Assembly: GCA_900552305.1 (NCBI GenBank)
Contig: URZD01000144.1
Location: forward strand, 1-5,384
Reading direction: 5' to 3'
DNA length: 5,384 bases
From: an uncultured Eubacteriales bacterium
Lineage (GTDB): Bacteria > Bacillota > Clostridia > Monoglobales > Monoglobaceae
Shown here: positions 1 through 5,337 of the stretch, in pieces
How the letters are laid out: each line of letters begins with the position of its first letter
Position numbering within the stretch: position 1 is the stretch's first letter
Translations under genes and position numbers: made by a program
Notes under the pieces: model-generated
What the model was told of the DNA's origin: nothing
Database searches by the model: none
Seen by the model: only the letters and a program-made list of their open reading frames with translations

Positions 1-243
1 AGTGCAGCCGCGGAGGGGTATGCGTGGGATGTTCTGCGTGTTATTCCGCCGGCAATACTTACCGGACAGGCGGCGGGCATTGCGTGCGCAATGGCTATTG
101 ACTCGGATTGCGCCGTAGCCGATGTGGACATAAAAAAGCTCCAAAGCGAGCTTGAAAAACGGGACGTCATGATACACTTTGATGACGCGCTTGTTCCAAA
201 GGAAACGGCAGCCGATCTTCATGAAGATTTCGGACATTTTTAA
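1..243 (+). CDS. FAD-dependent oxidoreductase, C-terminal end (partial)
   Basis: The frame is open from base 1 to a TAA at 241-243 and gives the last 80 residues of a protein whose start lies outside the window. Residues 13-33 contain RVIPPAILTGQAAGIACAMA. This matches the closing FAD-contact segment of the FAD-dependent oxidoreductase family (FAD_oxidored type), in which an Ile-Pro stretch is followed by a TGQAAG turn and an alanine-rich helix. A short domain follows that begins VDIKKLQSELEKRDVMI, which fits the usual family ending where a helix ('D...LQ..L...GV.L') closes the protein. The catalytic part is missing, so the substrate cannot be named. The gene ends 8 bases before a strong terminator and is transcriptionally separate from sigG, which converges on it. 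The family call is fairly safe; the specific function is unknown. Confidence 0.72.
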   Translation, partial: SAAAEGYAWDVLRVIPPAILTGQAAGIACAMAIDSDCAVADVDIKKLQSELEKRDVMIHFDDALVPKETAADLHEDFGHF

Positions 244-251
244 TAAAAGCC

Positions 252-301
252 AAACCGCCCATACCGCTGGATTTTGCCTGCGGTATGGGCGGTTTTTTTT
301 G
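252..301. terminator. Strong intrinsic terminator, probably bidirectional
   Basis: A perfect 16-bp stem pairs aaaccgcccataccgc (252-267) with 280-295 across a 12-base loop. It is followed on the plus strand by an unbroken run of T (293-300). The stem is GC-rich and lies 8 bases after the oxidoreductase stop, so it is a textbook terminator for that gene. Read on the minus strand, the same stem is followed by TTTGGCTTTTATTA, a weaker U-rich tail, so it can also end transcripts of sigG, whose stop lies at 377. The convergent gene arrangement supports a shared terminator. Confidence 0.93.
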
Positions 302-376
302 TAAGCGTTTATTTTACGCATCGTTGAAAACTGTATTGTGTTCAATATTGTAACTATATCATGAAAGTATGCCTGA

Positions 377-1150
377 CTACAAATATTTTCGCATATGAGC
401 AAGAGCGTTTTTTTCAAGGCGCGAAACCTGTGCCTGCGAAATGCCGATTTCTCCGGCAATCTCCATTTGGGTGCGCCCCGAAAAAAAGCGCATACCGAGA
501 ATACTTTGCTCGCGCTTGGGAAGCTTGCGCATTGCCTCTTTAAGTGAGATTTCCTCCAGCCATGAGTCGTCCGTATTTTTCTCGTCCTTAACCTGATCCA
601 TGACAAAAATTGCCTCGCCGCCGTCGTGATAAATCGGCTCATGGAGCGAAACAGGGTCCATTATGGCGTCAAGCGCGGCGGAAACCTCCTCGCGGGTCAT
701 GTTCAGCTCCTTTGCAATCTCGTCAACTGTCGGCTCCTTCGAGTTGGCGGTTGTCAGCCGTTCTTTGACCGTAAGCGCCTTGTACGCAATATCGCGCAGG
801 GAACGGCTGACACGAATAGGCGTGTTGTCGCGCAGATAGCGGCGGATTTCGCCTATTATCATCGGCACGGCATAGGTGGAAAATTTAACTCCGTGCGAGG
901 TGTCAAAGTTATCCAAAGCCTTTATTAAGCCTATGCAGCCGACCTGAAACAAATCGTCTATGTTTTCGCTTTTATTATGGAATCTTTGCAGAACGCTGAG
1001 GACGAGGCGGAGGTTTCCGTATATAAATTCGTGACGCGCGTTTGCGTCGCCGTTTTGGATTTTTTCAAAAAGCTCCTGCTTTTCTTTTTCTGTGAGTTTG
1101 GGGAGCTTGGCTGTGTTTACACCGCAGATTTCTACTTTGTTTACAATAAT
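377..1150 (-). CDS. sigG: RNA polymerase sporulation sigma factor SigG (late forespore)
   Basis: This sigma-70-family factor directs late forespore transcription once engulfment is complete. From the chosen start it is 257 residues, close to the 260 of B. subtilis SigG. It begins with the SigG signature NKVEICGVNTAKLP (about residues 4-17). Region 2 follows: NLRLVLSVLQRF (46-57), DDLFQVGCIGLIKALDNFD (65-83) and KFSTYAVPMIIGEIRRYLRD (89-108). Then come IRVSRSLRDIAYKAL (112-126), region 3 up to PVSLHEPIYHDGG, and region 4 with the helix-turn-helix TQMEIAGEIGISQAQVSRLE (227-246). Start: the frame is open back to a TAA at 1177-1175, and no ATG, GTG or TTG occurs before TTG at 952. Starting at 952 would delete the signature and region 2.1. 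ATT at 1150, nine bases after GAGAGGA, reproduces the B. subtilis N-terminal length. ATT at 1147 (12-base gap) is the alternative. CTG at 1168 has AAGGA upstream, but that site would sit at the transcript's extreme 5' end. The gene is convergent with the oxidoreductase and divergent from the ylmC-type gene. Confidence 0.93.
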   Translation of the reverse strand: MIVNKVEICGVNTAKLPKLTEKEKQELFEKIQNGDANARHEFIYGNLRLVLSVLQRFHNKSENIDDLFQVGCIGLIKALDNFDTSHGVKFSTYAVPMIIGEIRRYLRDNTPIRVSRSLRDIAYKALTVKERLTTANSKEPTVDEIAKELNMTREEVSAALDAIMDPVSLHEPIYHDGGEAIFVMDQVKDEKNTDDSWLEEISLKEAMRKLPKREQSILGMRFFSGRTQMEIAGEIGISQAQVSRLEKNALAHMRKYL

Positions 1151-1159
1151 TTTAACCAG

Positions 1160-1166
1160 TCCTCTC
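1160..1166 (-). promoter_or_regulatory. Shine-Dalgarno site deciding the sigG start
   Basis: GAGAGGA reads on the minus strand from 1166 to 1160. It lies 9 bases before ATT at 1150 and 12 before ATT at 1147, and directly abuts CTG at 1159, which is too close for that codon to be used. It is the only purine-rich site inside the predicted transcript that can serve the conserved SigG N-terminus, so it argues for an ATT initiator. The match to the anti-Shine-Dalgarno sequence is only moderate. Confidence 0.55.
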
Positions 1167-1185
1167 AGTTTGTTTTATCCTTAAC

Positions 1186-1214
1186 ATTATTCGCATTCGC
1201 AACAAAAAATATAC
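1186..1214 (-). promoter_or_regulatory. Sigma-F-type promoter for sigG
   Basis: On the minus strand GTATA (1214-1210) is followed after exactly 15 bases by GCGAATAAT (1194-1186). The sigma-F consensus is GYATA, about 15 bases, then GGNNANAHT. The -35 matches fully and the -10 differs at one informative position. Transcription would start near 1179, giving a leader of about 30 bases before the ATT start. In B. subtilis sigG is itself transcribed by sigma-F in the forespore, so motif and biology agree. Sigma-F and sigma-G recognise overlapping sequences, so self-activation by SigG is also possible. Confidence 0.6.
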
Positions 1215-1247
1215 CGTTTGTCCATGTCGCAAAATGCAATTTATGCG

Positions 1248-1276
1248 GAATAAAAAACGATTGAATTTCATATATA
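1248..1276 (+). promoter_or_regulatory. Possible sporulation promoter (sigma-E/sigma-G-like) for the ylmC-type gene
   Basis: GAATAAA (1248-1254), 14 bases, then CATATATA (1269-1276) resembles the sigma-E pattern (KMATATT, about 14 bases, CATACANT) but with several mismatches. No convincing sigma-A promoter was seen upstream of the gene. The DNA is very AT-rich, so a chance match is quite possible. Confidence 0.25.
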
Positions 1277-1311
1277 AAAACAGAAAAACTTAGAAAGGGG
1301 ACATTATATTT

Positions 1312-1560
1312 ATGACGTGCAGTATTGACGATTTAAAGGCAAAAGAGGTTATATGCGTATCGGACGGCGCAAAGCTCGGCTTTGTTTCGGACGTGGAAAT
1401 CGACCTTGAGAGCGGCAGACTTGTGTCGGTTATCGTTCAGGGAAATTATAAATTTATGGGAATGTTCGGAAAGGAGGAGGACATTGTAATAAAGTGGGAG
1501 AACATCAAAAAAATCGGTGATGACGTGATAATAATAGAGGATGCCGGATGCTGTCGCTGA
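1312..1560 (+). CDS. ylmC: YlmC/YmxH-family sporulation protein (PRC-barrel)
   Basis: This is an 82-residue protein made of one PRC-barrel-like domain, the usual size for the YlmC/YmxH family, whose members are widespread in endospore formers; their molecular role is not well established. Family landmarks visible here are SDGAKLGFVSDVEIDLESG (18-36), the strand LVSVIVQG, the loop MGMFGKEEDIVIKWENIKKI (49-68) and the closing GDDVIIIE. The GKEE-(D/E)-x-VI-x-W-x-NI-x-KIG-x-D block is the strongest identifier. There is no signal peptide or membrane segment, so it should be cytosolic. GAAAGGGG at 1293-1300 ends 11 bases before the ATG, an acceptable ribosome site. It is divergent from sigG, and their starts lie 161 bases apart. 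The C-terminal tail ends CCR, so two adjacent cysteines lie next to the end. The symbol follows the B. subtilis family name; orthology is inferred. Confidence 0.85.
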   Translation: MTCSIDDLKAKEVICVSDGAKLGFVSDVEIDLESGRLVSVIVQGNYKFMGMFGKEEDIVIKWENIKKIGDDVIIIEDAGCCR

Positions 1561-1627
1561 ATGTCCGATTTAATTAAGAAATGTGAAAAAATTGTAATTT
1601 ATTTGTGAAAAACGGAGAAATATTCGG

Positions 1628-1664
1628 CAAGCCTTTTAAAAGTTTTCAAAGGTATTGTTTTTTT
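1628..1664 (+). terminator. Weak candidate terminator after the ylmC-type gene
   Basis: CAA-CCTTT (1628-1630 and 1632-1636) can pair with AAAGG-TTG (1648-1652 and 1655-1657), with a small internal loop and an 11-base AT-rich loop. Seven T residues (1658-1664) follow at once. Position and T-run suit a terminator for the gene ending at 1560, but the stem is short and AT-rich. The T-run also overlaps the spacer of the pncB promoter. Confidence 0.33.
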
Positions 1665-1683
1665 GACTTTAAAGTGGTATAAT
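1655..1683 (+). promoter_or_regulatory. Extended -10 sigma-A promoter for the pncB operon
   Basis: TGGTATAAT at 1675-1683 is a perfect extended -10 element (TGnTATAAT). TTGTTT at 1655-1660 lies 17 bases upstream as a 4-of-6 match to the -35 consensus. TTGACT at 1663-1668 is a better -35 by sequence but is only 9 bases away, too close to be used. Transcription should begin near 1690, leaving a leader of about 65 bases before the ATG at 1755. That would place the upstream ATG codons at 1713 and 1722 inside the leader. Confidence 0.72.
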
Positions 1684-1710
1684 AAATTTGGTATTTCAGT
1701 TAATAAATTT
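1680..1710 (+). repeat. 10-bp direct repeat at the pncB transcription start
   Basis: TAATAAATTT occurs exactly at 1680-1689 and again at 1701-1710. The copies start 21 bases apart, about two helical turns, and the first overlaps the -10 hexamer. TGGTAT is also repeated at 1675-1680 and 1689-1694. The placement suits a repressor operator, but the sequence is AT-rich and simple. No classical palindromic niacin-repressor (NiaR) box was seen. Confidence 0.4.
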
Positions 1711-1754
1711 CCATGCAGTTTATGCAAGAAAACGGAAGGGTTGCGCAGACAATA

Positions 1755-3200
1755 ATGAATTATACTTTACTTACTGATTTTTACGAATTGACAATGGCGA
1801 ACGGATATTTTGAAAACGGAATGAAGGACGAAATTGCATATTTTGATATGTTTTTCCGAAAGGTTCCGGATAATGCCGGATTTGCGATTATGGCGGGCGT
1901 GGAGCAGGTTATAGATTACCTGAAGGAGCTGCGCTTTAACGACGATGATATACAGTATCTTAAAGAAAAAGGAATTTTCAGCGACGACTTTATAGAATAT
2001 CTTAAAAATTTTGAATTCAAATGTGATGTTTGGGCAATTCCCGAAGGAACGCCTATTTTCCCGAATGAGCCGATTGTAACGGTTCGAGGTCCTCTTATTC
2101 AGGCGCAGTTTATAGAAACTATGATTTTGCTCACAATAAACCACCAGAGCCTTATTGCGACAAAATGTAACCGTATTGTACGTGCGGCGGAAGGCAGACC
2201 GATTATGGAATTCGGTTCGCGCCGCGCACAGGGCCCGGACGGTGCGATTTTGGGCGCGCGTGCGGCGTATATCGGCGGTGCGGCGGGAACAGCCTGCACG
2301 ATTTCGGACAGAAAGTTCGGCGTTCCGGCGCTTGGTACAATGGCGCACAGCTGGGTGCAGTCGTTTGATTCGGAGTACGAGGCGTTCCGCGCGTATGCGT
2401 TGGCTTATCCAAAAAGCTGCACACTGCTTATTGATACGTTTAACGTGCTAAAATCAGGCGTACCAAATGCGATACGCGTGTTTGACGAGGTGCTGAAGCC
2501 TATGGGAGTACGTCCGCAGGGCGTCAGAATAGACAGCGGCGATATAACATACCTCACAAAAAAGACAAGAAAAATGCTTGATGACGCGGGCTACAGCGAT
2601 GTGTCAATCGTTGTTTCAAACTCGCTTGACGAGTATATTATACAGGATATTTTAAAGCAGGGCGCGTGCATTGACTCCTTTGGCGTAGGCGAAAGACTGA
2701 TTACGTCCAAGTCGGAACCTGTTTTCGGCGGCGTGTATAAGCTGGCAGCGGTTGAGAAAAACGGAATGCTGATTCCGAAAATCAAGATAAATGAAAATGT
2801 TTCAAAAATCACAAACCCCGGTTTCAAAAAGGTTTACAGGCTTTTTGCCAACGATACAGGCAAGGCTATTGCGGATGTAATTACGCTTGCGGACGAGGTT
2901 ATCGACAGCTCGAAGGAATACGAAATATTTGACCCGGATCATACATGGAAGCGCAAAACCGTAACAGGTTTTACCGCGGTTGAACTTCAGGTGCCGATTT
3001 TCCGCGGCGGCGAATGTGTATACAACACTCCCGCGCTGTCGGAGATAAAGAAGTATTGCGAGCAGCAACTTGACACGATATGGGACGAGGTAAAGCGTTT
3101 TGAAAACCCGCACGAATACTATGTCGACCTTTCTCAAAAGCTGTGGGATATTAAATACAGCCTTCTTTCCGAGCATGACAGGCAGAACAATAAAAAGTAA
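1755..3200 (+). CDS. pncB: Nicotinate phosphoribosyltransferase
   Basis: This cytosolic enzyme of the Preiss-Handler NAD salvage pathway joins nicotinate to PRPP, with ATP hydrolysis, to give nicotinate mononucleotide. Residues here count from ATG at 1755 (481 residues, the usual size for Firmicute members). The family opening TLLTDFYELTMANGYF is at 4-19. EFGSRRAQGPDGA starts at 152. GTMAHSWVQSF carries the likely phosphorylatable catalytic histidine at 198. RIDSGD lies at 258-263 and SFGVGERL at 308-315, both in the barrel's phosphate-binding region. No key motif is missing. Start choice: ATG at 1713 and 1722 are in frame but lack a ribosome site and add a non-family N-terminus. GGAAGGG at 1734-1740 precedes 1755, although the 14-base gap is longer than ideal. 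The gene is first in a probable operon with the PRPP synthetase-like gene 43 bases downstream, which would make its co-substrate. Confidence 0.93.
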   Translation: MNYTLLTDFYELTMANGYFENGMKDEIAYFDMFFRKVPDNAGFAIMAGVEQVIDYLKELRFNDDDIQYLKEKGIFSDDFIEYLKNFEFKCDVWAIPEGTPIFPNEPIVTVRGPLIQAQFIETMILLTINHQSLIATKCNRIVRAAEGRPIMEFGSRRAQGPDGAILGARAAYIGGAAGTACTISDRKFGVPALGTMAHSWVQSFDSEYEAFRAYALAYPKSCTLLIDTFNVLKSGVPNAIRVFDEVLKPMGVRPQGVRIDSGDITYLTKKTRKMLDDAGYSDVSIVVSNSLDEYIIQDILKQGACIDSFGVGERLITSKSEPVFGGVYKLAAVEKNGMLIPKIKINENVSKITNPGFKKVYRLFANDTGKAIADVITLADEVIDSSKEYEIFDPDHTWKRKTVTGFTAVELQVPIFRGGECVYNTPALSEIKKYCEQQLDTIWDEVKRFENPHEYYVDLSQKLWDIKYSLLSEHDRQNNKK

Positions 3201-3243
3201 CCAATTAACATTTATTATATAAAAATTTCTAAGGAGAGCGTTT

Positions 3244-4374
3244 ATGAAATCTACAATCGAATCGTATAACTTAGGCAGACTCGGCGTTATCGGAATGTCG
3301 GGGTGTGAGGACTTTTGCACAAAGGTTGACTCGCATCTGAAAAAATTTAACGAGGATATGGACAATCTCGGCACCTTCCTGCTTCCGGTAAAAATTTCAA
3401 GATTCGGAACGGGCGAAGCAAAAGCAACGCTGCTGCACTCGGCAAGAACATATGATGTGTATATCGTCGTTGACTGCTTCAATTATGGGGTAAAGTACAA
3501 GCTCTACGGTGAGGAAATTCCGATGAGTCCCGATGACCATTACCAGGATTTAAAGCGTGCGATTTCGGCAATCGGCGGAAAAGCTAAGCGAATTACGGTT
3601 ATTATGCCTATGCTCTATGAGGGCAGACAGCACAAGCGCCAGTCTCGTGAATCTTTGGACTGTGCAATGGCGCTGCAGGAGCTTACAAACATGGGTGTTG
3701 ACAACATTATCACATTTGACGCGCACGACCCAAAGGTGCAGAATGCGATTCCGCTCAAGGGGTTTGAAAATGTTCAGCCTACATATCAGATGATAAAGGC
3801 GTGCCTTAAATATGACAAAAACGTCATTCTTGACAAGAAAAACACCATGATTGTATCGCCTGATGAGGGCGCTATGTCAAGATGTATGTACTATGCGTCT
3901 GTTCTCGGTATGGAGCTTGGTATGTTCTATAAAAGACGTGACTATGAGCGCGTGGTAAACGGCAAGAATCCGATTATCGCGCATGAGTTCCTTGGCTCCG
4001 ACCTTACGGGCAAGAATATAATCGTTGTTGACGATATGATTTCGTCGGGAGATTCTATGATTGACGTATCGCGCGAGCTTAAAAAGAGAAACGCGGCGAG
4101 GGTATTCGTATTTTCTACGTTCGGACTGTTTACCGAAGGCTTTGAGCGTTTTGACAAAGCTTATGAGGACGGATTTATAGAGGGTGTGTTTACAACCAAC
4201 CTTATATACAACAAGCCGGAGCTGCTCACCAAGCCGTGGTATCATCAGGTTGACATGACAAAGTATATCGCGTTGCTTATAAGCGAGCTTAATGCGGAGC
4301 ATTCAATAAGCGAGTTGCTTAACCCAATCAACAGGATCAATGCGATTCTGGACAGATACAAGTCTATGGACTAA
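3244..4374 (+). CDS. prs: Ribose-phosphate pyrophosphokinase (PRPP synthetase), divergent long form
   Basis: Predicted to make PRPP from ribose 5-phosphate and ATP. It is 376 residues against about 315 for the classical enzyme, with a longer N-terminus and an insertion around 80-115. Ordered motifs are RFGTGEAK (53-60, equivalent to the F-x-(N/D)-GE loop), the ATP-binding EGRQHKRQSRES (126-137), TFDAHDPKVQNA (158-169) with the likely catalytic histidine at 161, VSPDEGAMSR (204-213), the flexible-loop KRR (230-232), and the PRPP signature VVDDMISSGDS (261-271). The classical ribose-phosphate loop DTAGT is here SSGDS, closer to the STGGT form of archaeal class III enzymes and ordinary phosphoribosyltransferases. 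AAGGAG at 3231-3236 with a 7-base gap makes the ATG secure. It follows pncB by 43 bases with no terminator, so co-transcription is likely. It may be a second, pathway-dedicated PRPP synthetase rather than the housekeeping one; that is inference. Confidence 0.85.
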   Translation: MKSTIESYNLGRLGVIGMSGCEDFCTKVDSHLKKFNEDMDNLGTFLLPVKISRFGTGEAKATLLHSARTYDVYIVVDCFNYGVKYKLYGEEIPMSPDDHYQDLKRAISAIGGKAKRITVIMPMLYEGRQHKRQSRESLDCAMALQELTNMGVDNIITFDAHDPKVQNAIPLKGFENVQPTYQMIKACLKYDKNVILDKKNTMIVSPDEGAMSRCMYYASVLGMELGMFYKRRDYERVVNGKNPIIAHEFLGSDLTGKNIIVVDDMISSGDSMIDVSRELKKRNAARVFVFSTFGLFTEGFERFDKAYEDGFIEGVFTTNLIYNKPELLTKPWYHQVDMTKYIALLISELNAEHSISELLNPINRINAILDRYKSMD

Positions 4375-4436
4375 GCACTACGGCGGGAATTTTTGAAAGA
4401 TATTACGATTTCCGCGTATAAACAGGAAGAATACAT

Positions 4437-5084
4437 ATGAAAAAAGTATTACTTACAATTTTAACAATTTTTACAGTTTTGTGCTTCGGCGGCTGTTCGC
4501 AGGTGGAAGAGGATGTCGCCGATAAGGCTGCGGACAGTTCTTTGAAATTGGCAGAGGAAACCCAAAATGTCGCGGAAAATGTTGAACGACTCCCGTTTAA
4601 GAATGAGCAAAGATTTACATTTTCGAGCGGAGCCGGCGGTTGGGGAACTTACGTTATGCTGAAAAAAGACGGTACTTTTTCGGGGTACTATATGGACTCC
4701 GATATGGGAAATACGGGAAAGGATTATCCGAAAGGAATATGTCATACTTGTGAGTTTACCGGTAAATTTGGAAATATTACAAAGGAAAGCGACACCGAAT
4801 ACTCAATGGAGCTGACGGAAATTAAAACTAAGGAAAAGACGGGCAAGGAATGGATTAAAAATCAGATTTTGTATATTGCAGCTGACCCTTACGGCTTGGC
4901 GGAAAGCAAAAAATTTGTTTTTTATACCCCGGACGCACTGACAAAGGATATGTCAGACGATTTTCTGAATTGGGGCATCGGAACGGTTTTCTTCCCCAAC
5001 GGTGTTCAGGAAAAGCTGGGGACGTACGGAATTTATAACACAGATAAAGGCTACGGATTTTTTGTGGAAAATATCGAAGAGTAA
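4437..5084 (+). CDS. Uncharacterised putative lipoprotein
   Basis: This 215-residue protein starts with KK, then a hydrophobic run LLTILTIFTVL and FGGC. Cys20 is the probable lipidated residue, so it should be anchored outside the membrane; Phe at the lipobox -3 position is less usual than Leu. Residues 21-52 are charged and helix-prone (VEEDVADKAADSSLKLAEE), probably a linker or short coiled coil. From about 55 a globular domain begins FTFSSGAGGWGTYVMLKKDG and includes YYMDSDMGNTGKDYP and TCEFTGKF. It is rich in beta-strand-type sequence with many Gly, Asp and aromatic residues, and recalls hypothetical lipoproteins of Firmicutes with a GAGGWGT-type start. I do not know a function. AGGAAG at 4424-4429 lies 7 bases before the ATG. 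The gene follows prs by 62 bases with no terminator between, so it may be the operon's third gene, but nothing ties its role to NAD metabolism. Confidence 0.8.
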   Translation: MKKVLLTILTIFTVLCFGGCSQVEEDVADKAADSSLKLAEETQNVAENVERLPFKNEQRFTFSSGAGGWGTYVMLKKDGTFSGYYMDSDMGNTGKDYPKGICHTCEFTGKFGNITKESDTEYSMELTEIKTKEKTGKEWIKNQILYIAADPYGLAESKKFVFYTPDALTKDMSDDFLNWGIGTVFFPNGVQEKLGTYGIYNTDKGYGFFVENIEE

Positions 5085-5108
5085 CTTGTGCGTTGCGTTA
5101 GATAAAAA

Positions 5109-5138
5109 GTGCGGCTAAGTTTTAACTTAGGTGCGGCT
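5109..5138 (+). repeat. Small hairpin between 8-bp direct repeats
   Basis: GTGCGGCT occurs at 5109-5116 and 5131-5138. Between them CTAAGT (5115-5120) pairs with ACTTAG (5125-5130) across four bases. The region lies 25 bases after the lipoprotein stop, and a T-rich but broken stretch follows. It may act as a weak terminator, but the stem is short and the GC-rich parts are direct rather than inverted repeats, so they do not extend it. Confidence 0.35.
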
Positions 5139-5226
5139 TTGTATACTTTTGTGCCTGAGCTAAAAGCGGCTGACGGGGCATATAAAAATAAAGTCAGCAG
5201 ACAAAATAAAGATTTAAATCAGACAA

Positions 5227-5260
5227 AACCGCGCATAACCATTTCAGGTTATGCGCGGTT
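5227..5260. terminator. 14-bp perfect hairpin, terminator-like but without a plus-strand T-run
   Basis: AACCGCGCATAACC (5227-5240) pairs perfectly with 5247-5260 around the loop ATTTCA. The stem is GC-rich and A-rich sequence precedes it, as in bidirectional terminators. On the plus strand the T-run expected after the right arm is absent: after GGTT the sequence becomes CAGACTGTAG. On the minus strand the stem is followed by TTTGTCTGATTT, a broken T-rich tail. It could be a minus-strand terminator, or a terminator of the upstream operon that has lost its tail. Confidence 0.55.
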
Positions 5261-5284
5261 CAGACTGTAGACAAAATACTACAC

Positions 5285-5333
5285 AAACACCTCAATTCAT
5301 GATATAATATAAATATCATGAATTGAGGTGTTT
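5285..5333. repeat. Perfect 21-bp inverted repeat overlapping promoter and ribosome site
   Basis: The arms 5285-5305 and 5313-5333 are exact reverse complements around the 7-base loop AATATAA. The left arm carries most of an extended -10 promoter and the right arm carries the GAGGTG Shine-Dalgarno site at 5325-5330. A transcript entering from the left would fold into a 21-bp hairpin hiding the ribosome site. One starting at the internal promoter would lack the left arm. An operator role is also possible. On the plus strand the T-run after the right arm (5331-5334) is short, so terminator function is less likely. Confidence 0.85.
5300..5308 (+). promoter_or_regulatory. Extended -10 promoter inside the inverted repeat
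   Basis: TGATATAAT is a perfect TGnTATAAT extended -10 element. The hexamer 17 bases upstream is TACACA (5280-5285), a 4-of-6 match to the -35 consensus. Transcription would begin near 5315, inside the right arm of the inverted repeat, giving a leader of about 23 bases with the GAGGTG site free. Confidence 0.6.
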
Positions 5334-5337
5334 TGTT

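Noticed and set aside
305..319. GCGT...ACGC mini-hairpin after the shared terminator
   Set aside because: Four pairs only; no added function beyond the strong stem at 252-295.
361..543. 60-residue plus-strand ORF
   Set aside because: Lies over the 3' end of sigG on the opposite strand; no ribosome site or homology cue.
1221..1244. A second sigG promoter using GCATA on the minus strand
   Set aside because: No acceptable -10 element at 14-18 bases, unlike the GTATA/GCGAATAAT pair.
977..1264. 95-residue plus-strand ORF over the sigG 5' end
   Set aside because: It is antisense to the conserved SigG N-terminus, which is read on the minus strand; no ribosome site and no recognisable protein.
1561..1608. 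15-codon ORF directly after the ylmC-type stop
   Set aside because: Very short, no separate ribosome site, no recognisable peptide.
1767..2348. 193-residue minus-strand ORF inside pncB
   Set aside because: Antisense shadow rich in Arg and Asn, lying entirely within a conserved enzyme gene.
2802..3482. 226-residue minus-strand ORF spanning the pncB-prs junction
   Set aside because: A shadow of two well-supported plus-strand genes; low-complexity translation and no family features.
4384..4415. CGGGAAT/ATTTCCG pairing between prs and the lipoprotein gene as a terminator
   Set aside because: Only seven pairs including a G-U, a long loop and no T-run.
4393..4422. TTGAAA, 18 bases, TATAAA as a lipoprotein promoter
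   Set aside because: Transcription would start at about 4429, after the AGGAAG ribosome site at 4424-4429, so the message would lack it.
5169..5198. GCTGAC/GTCAGC inverted repeat
   Set aside because: Six pairs around an 18-base loop in AT-rich DNA; easily due to chance.
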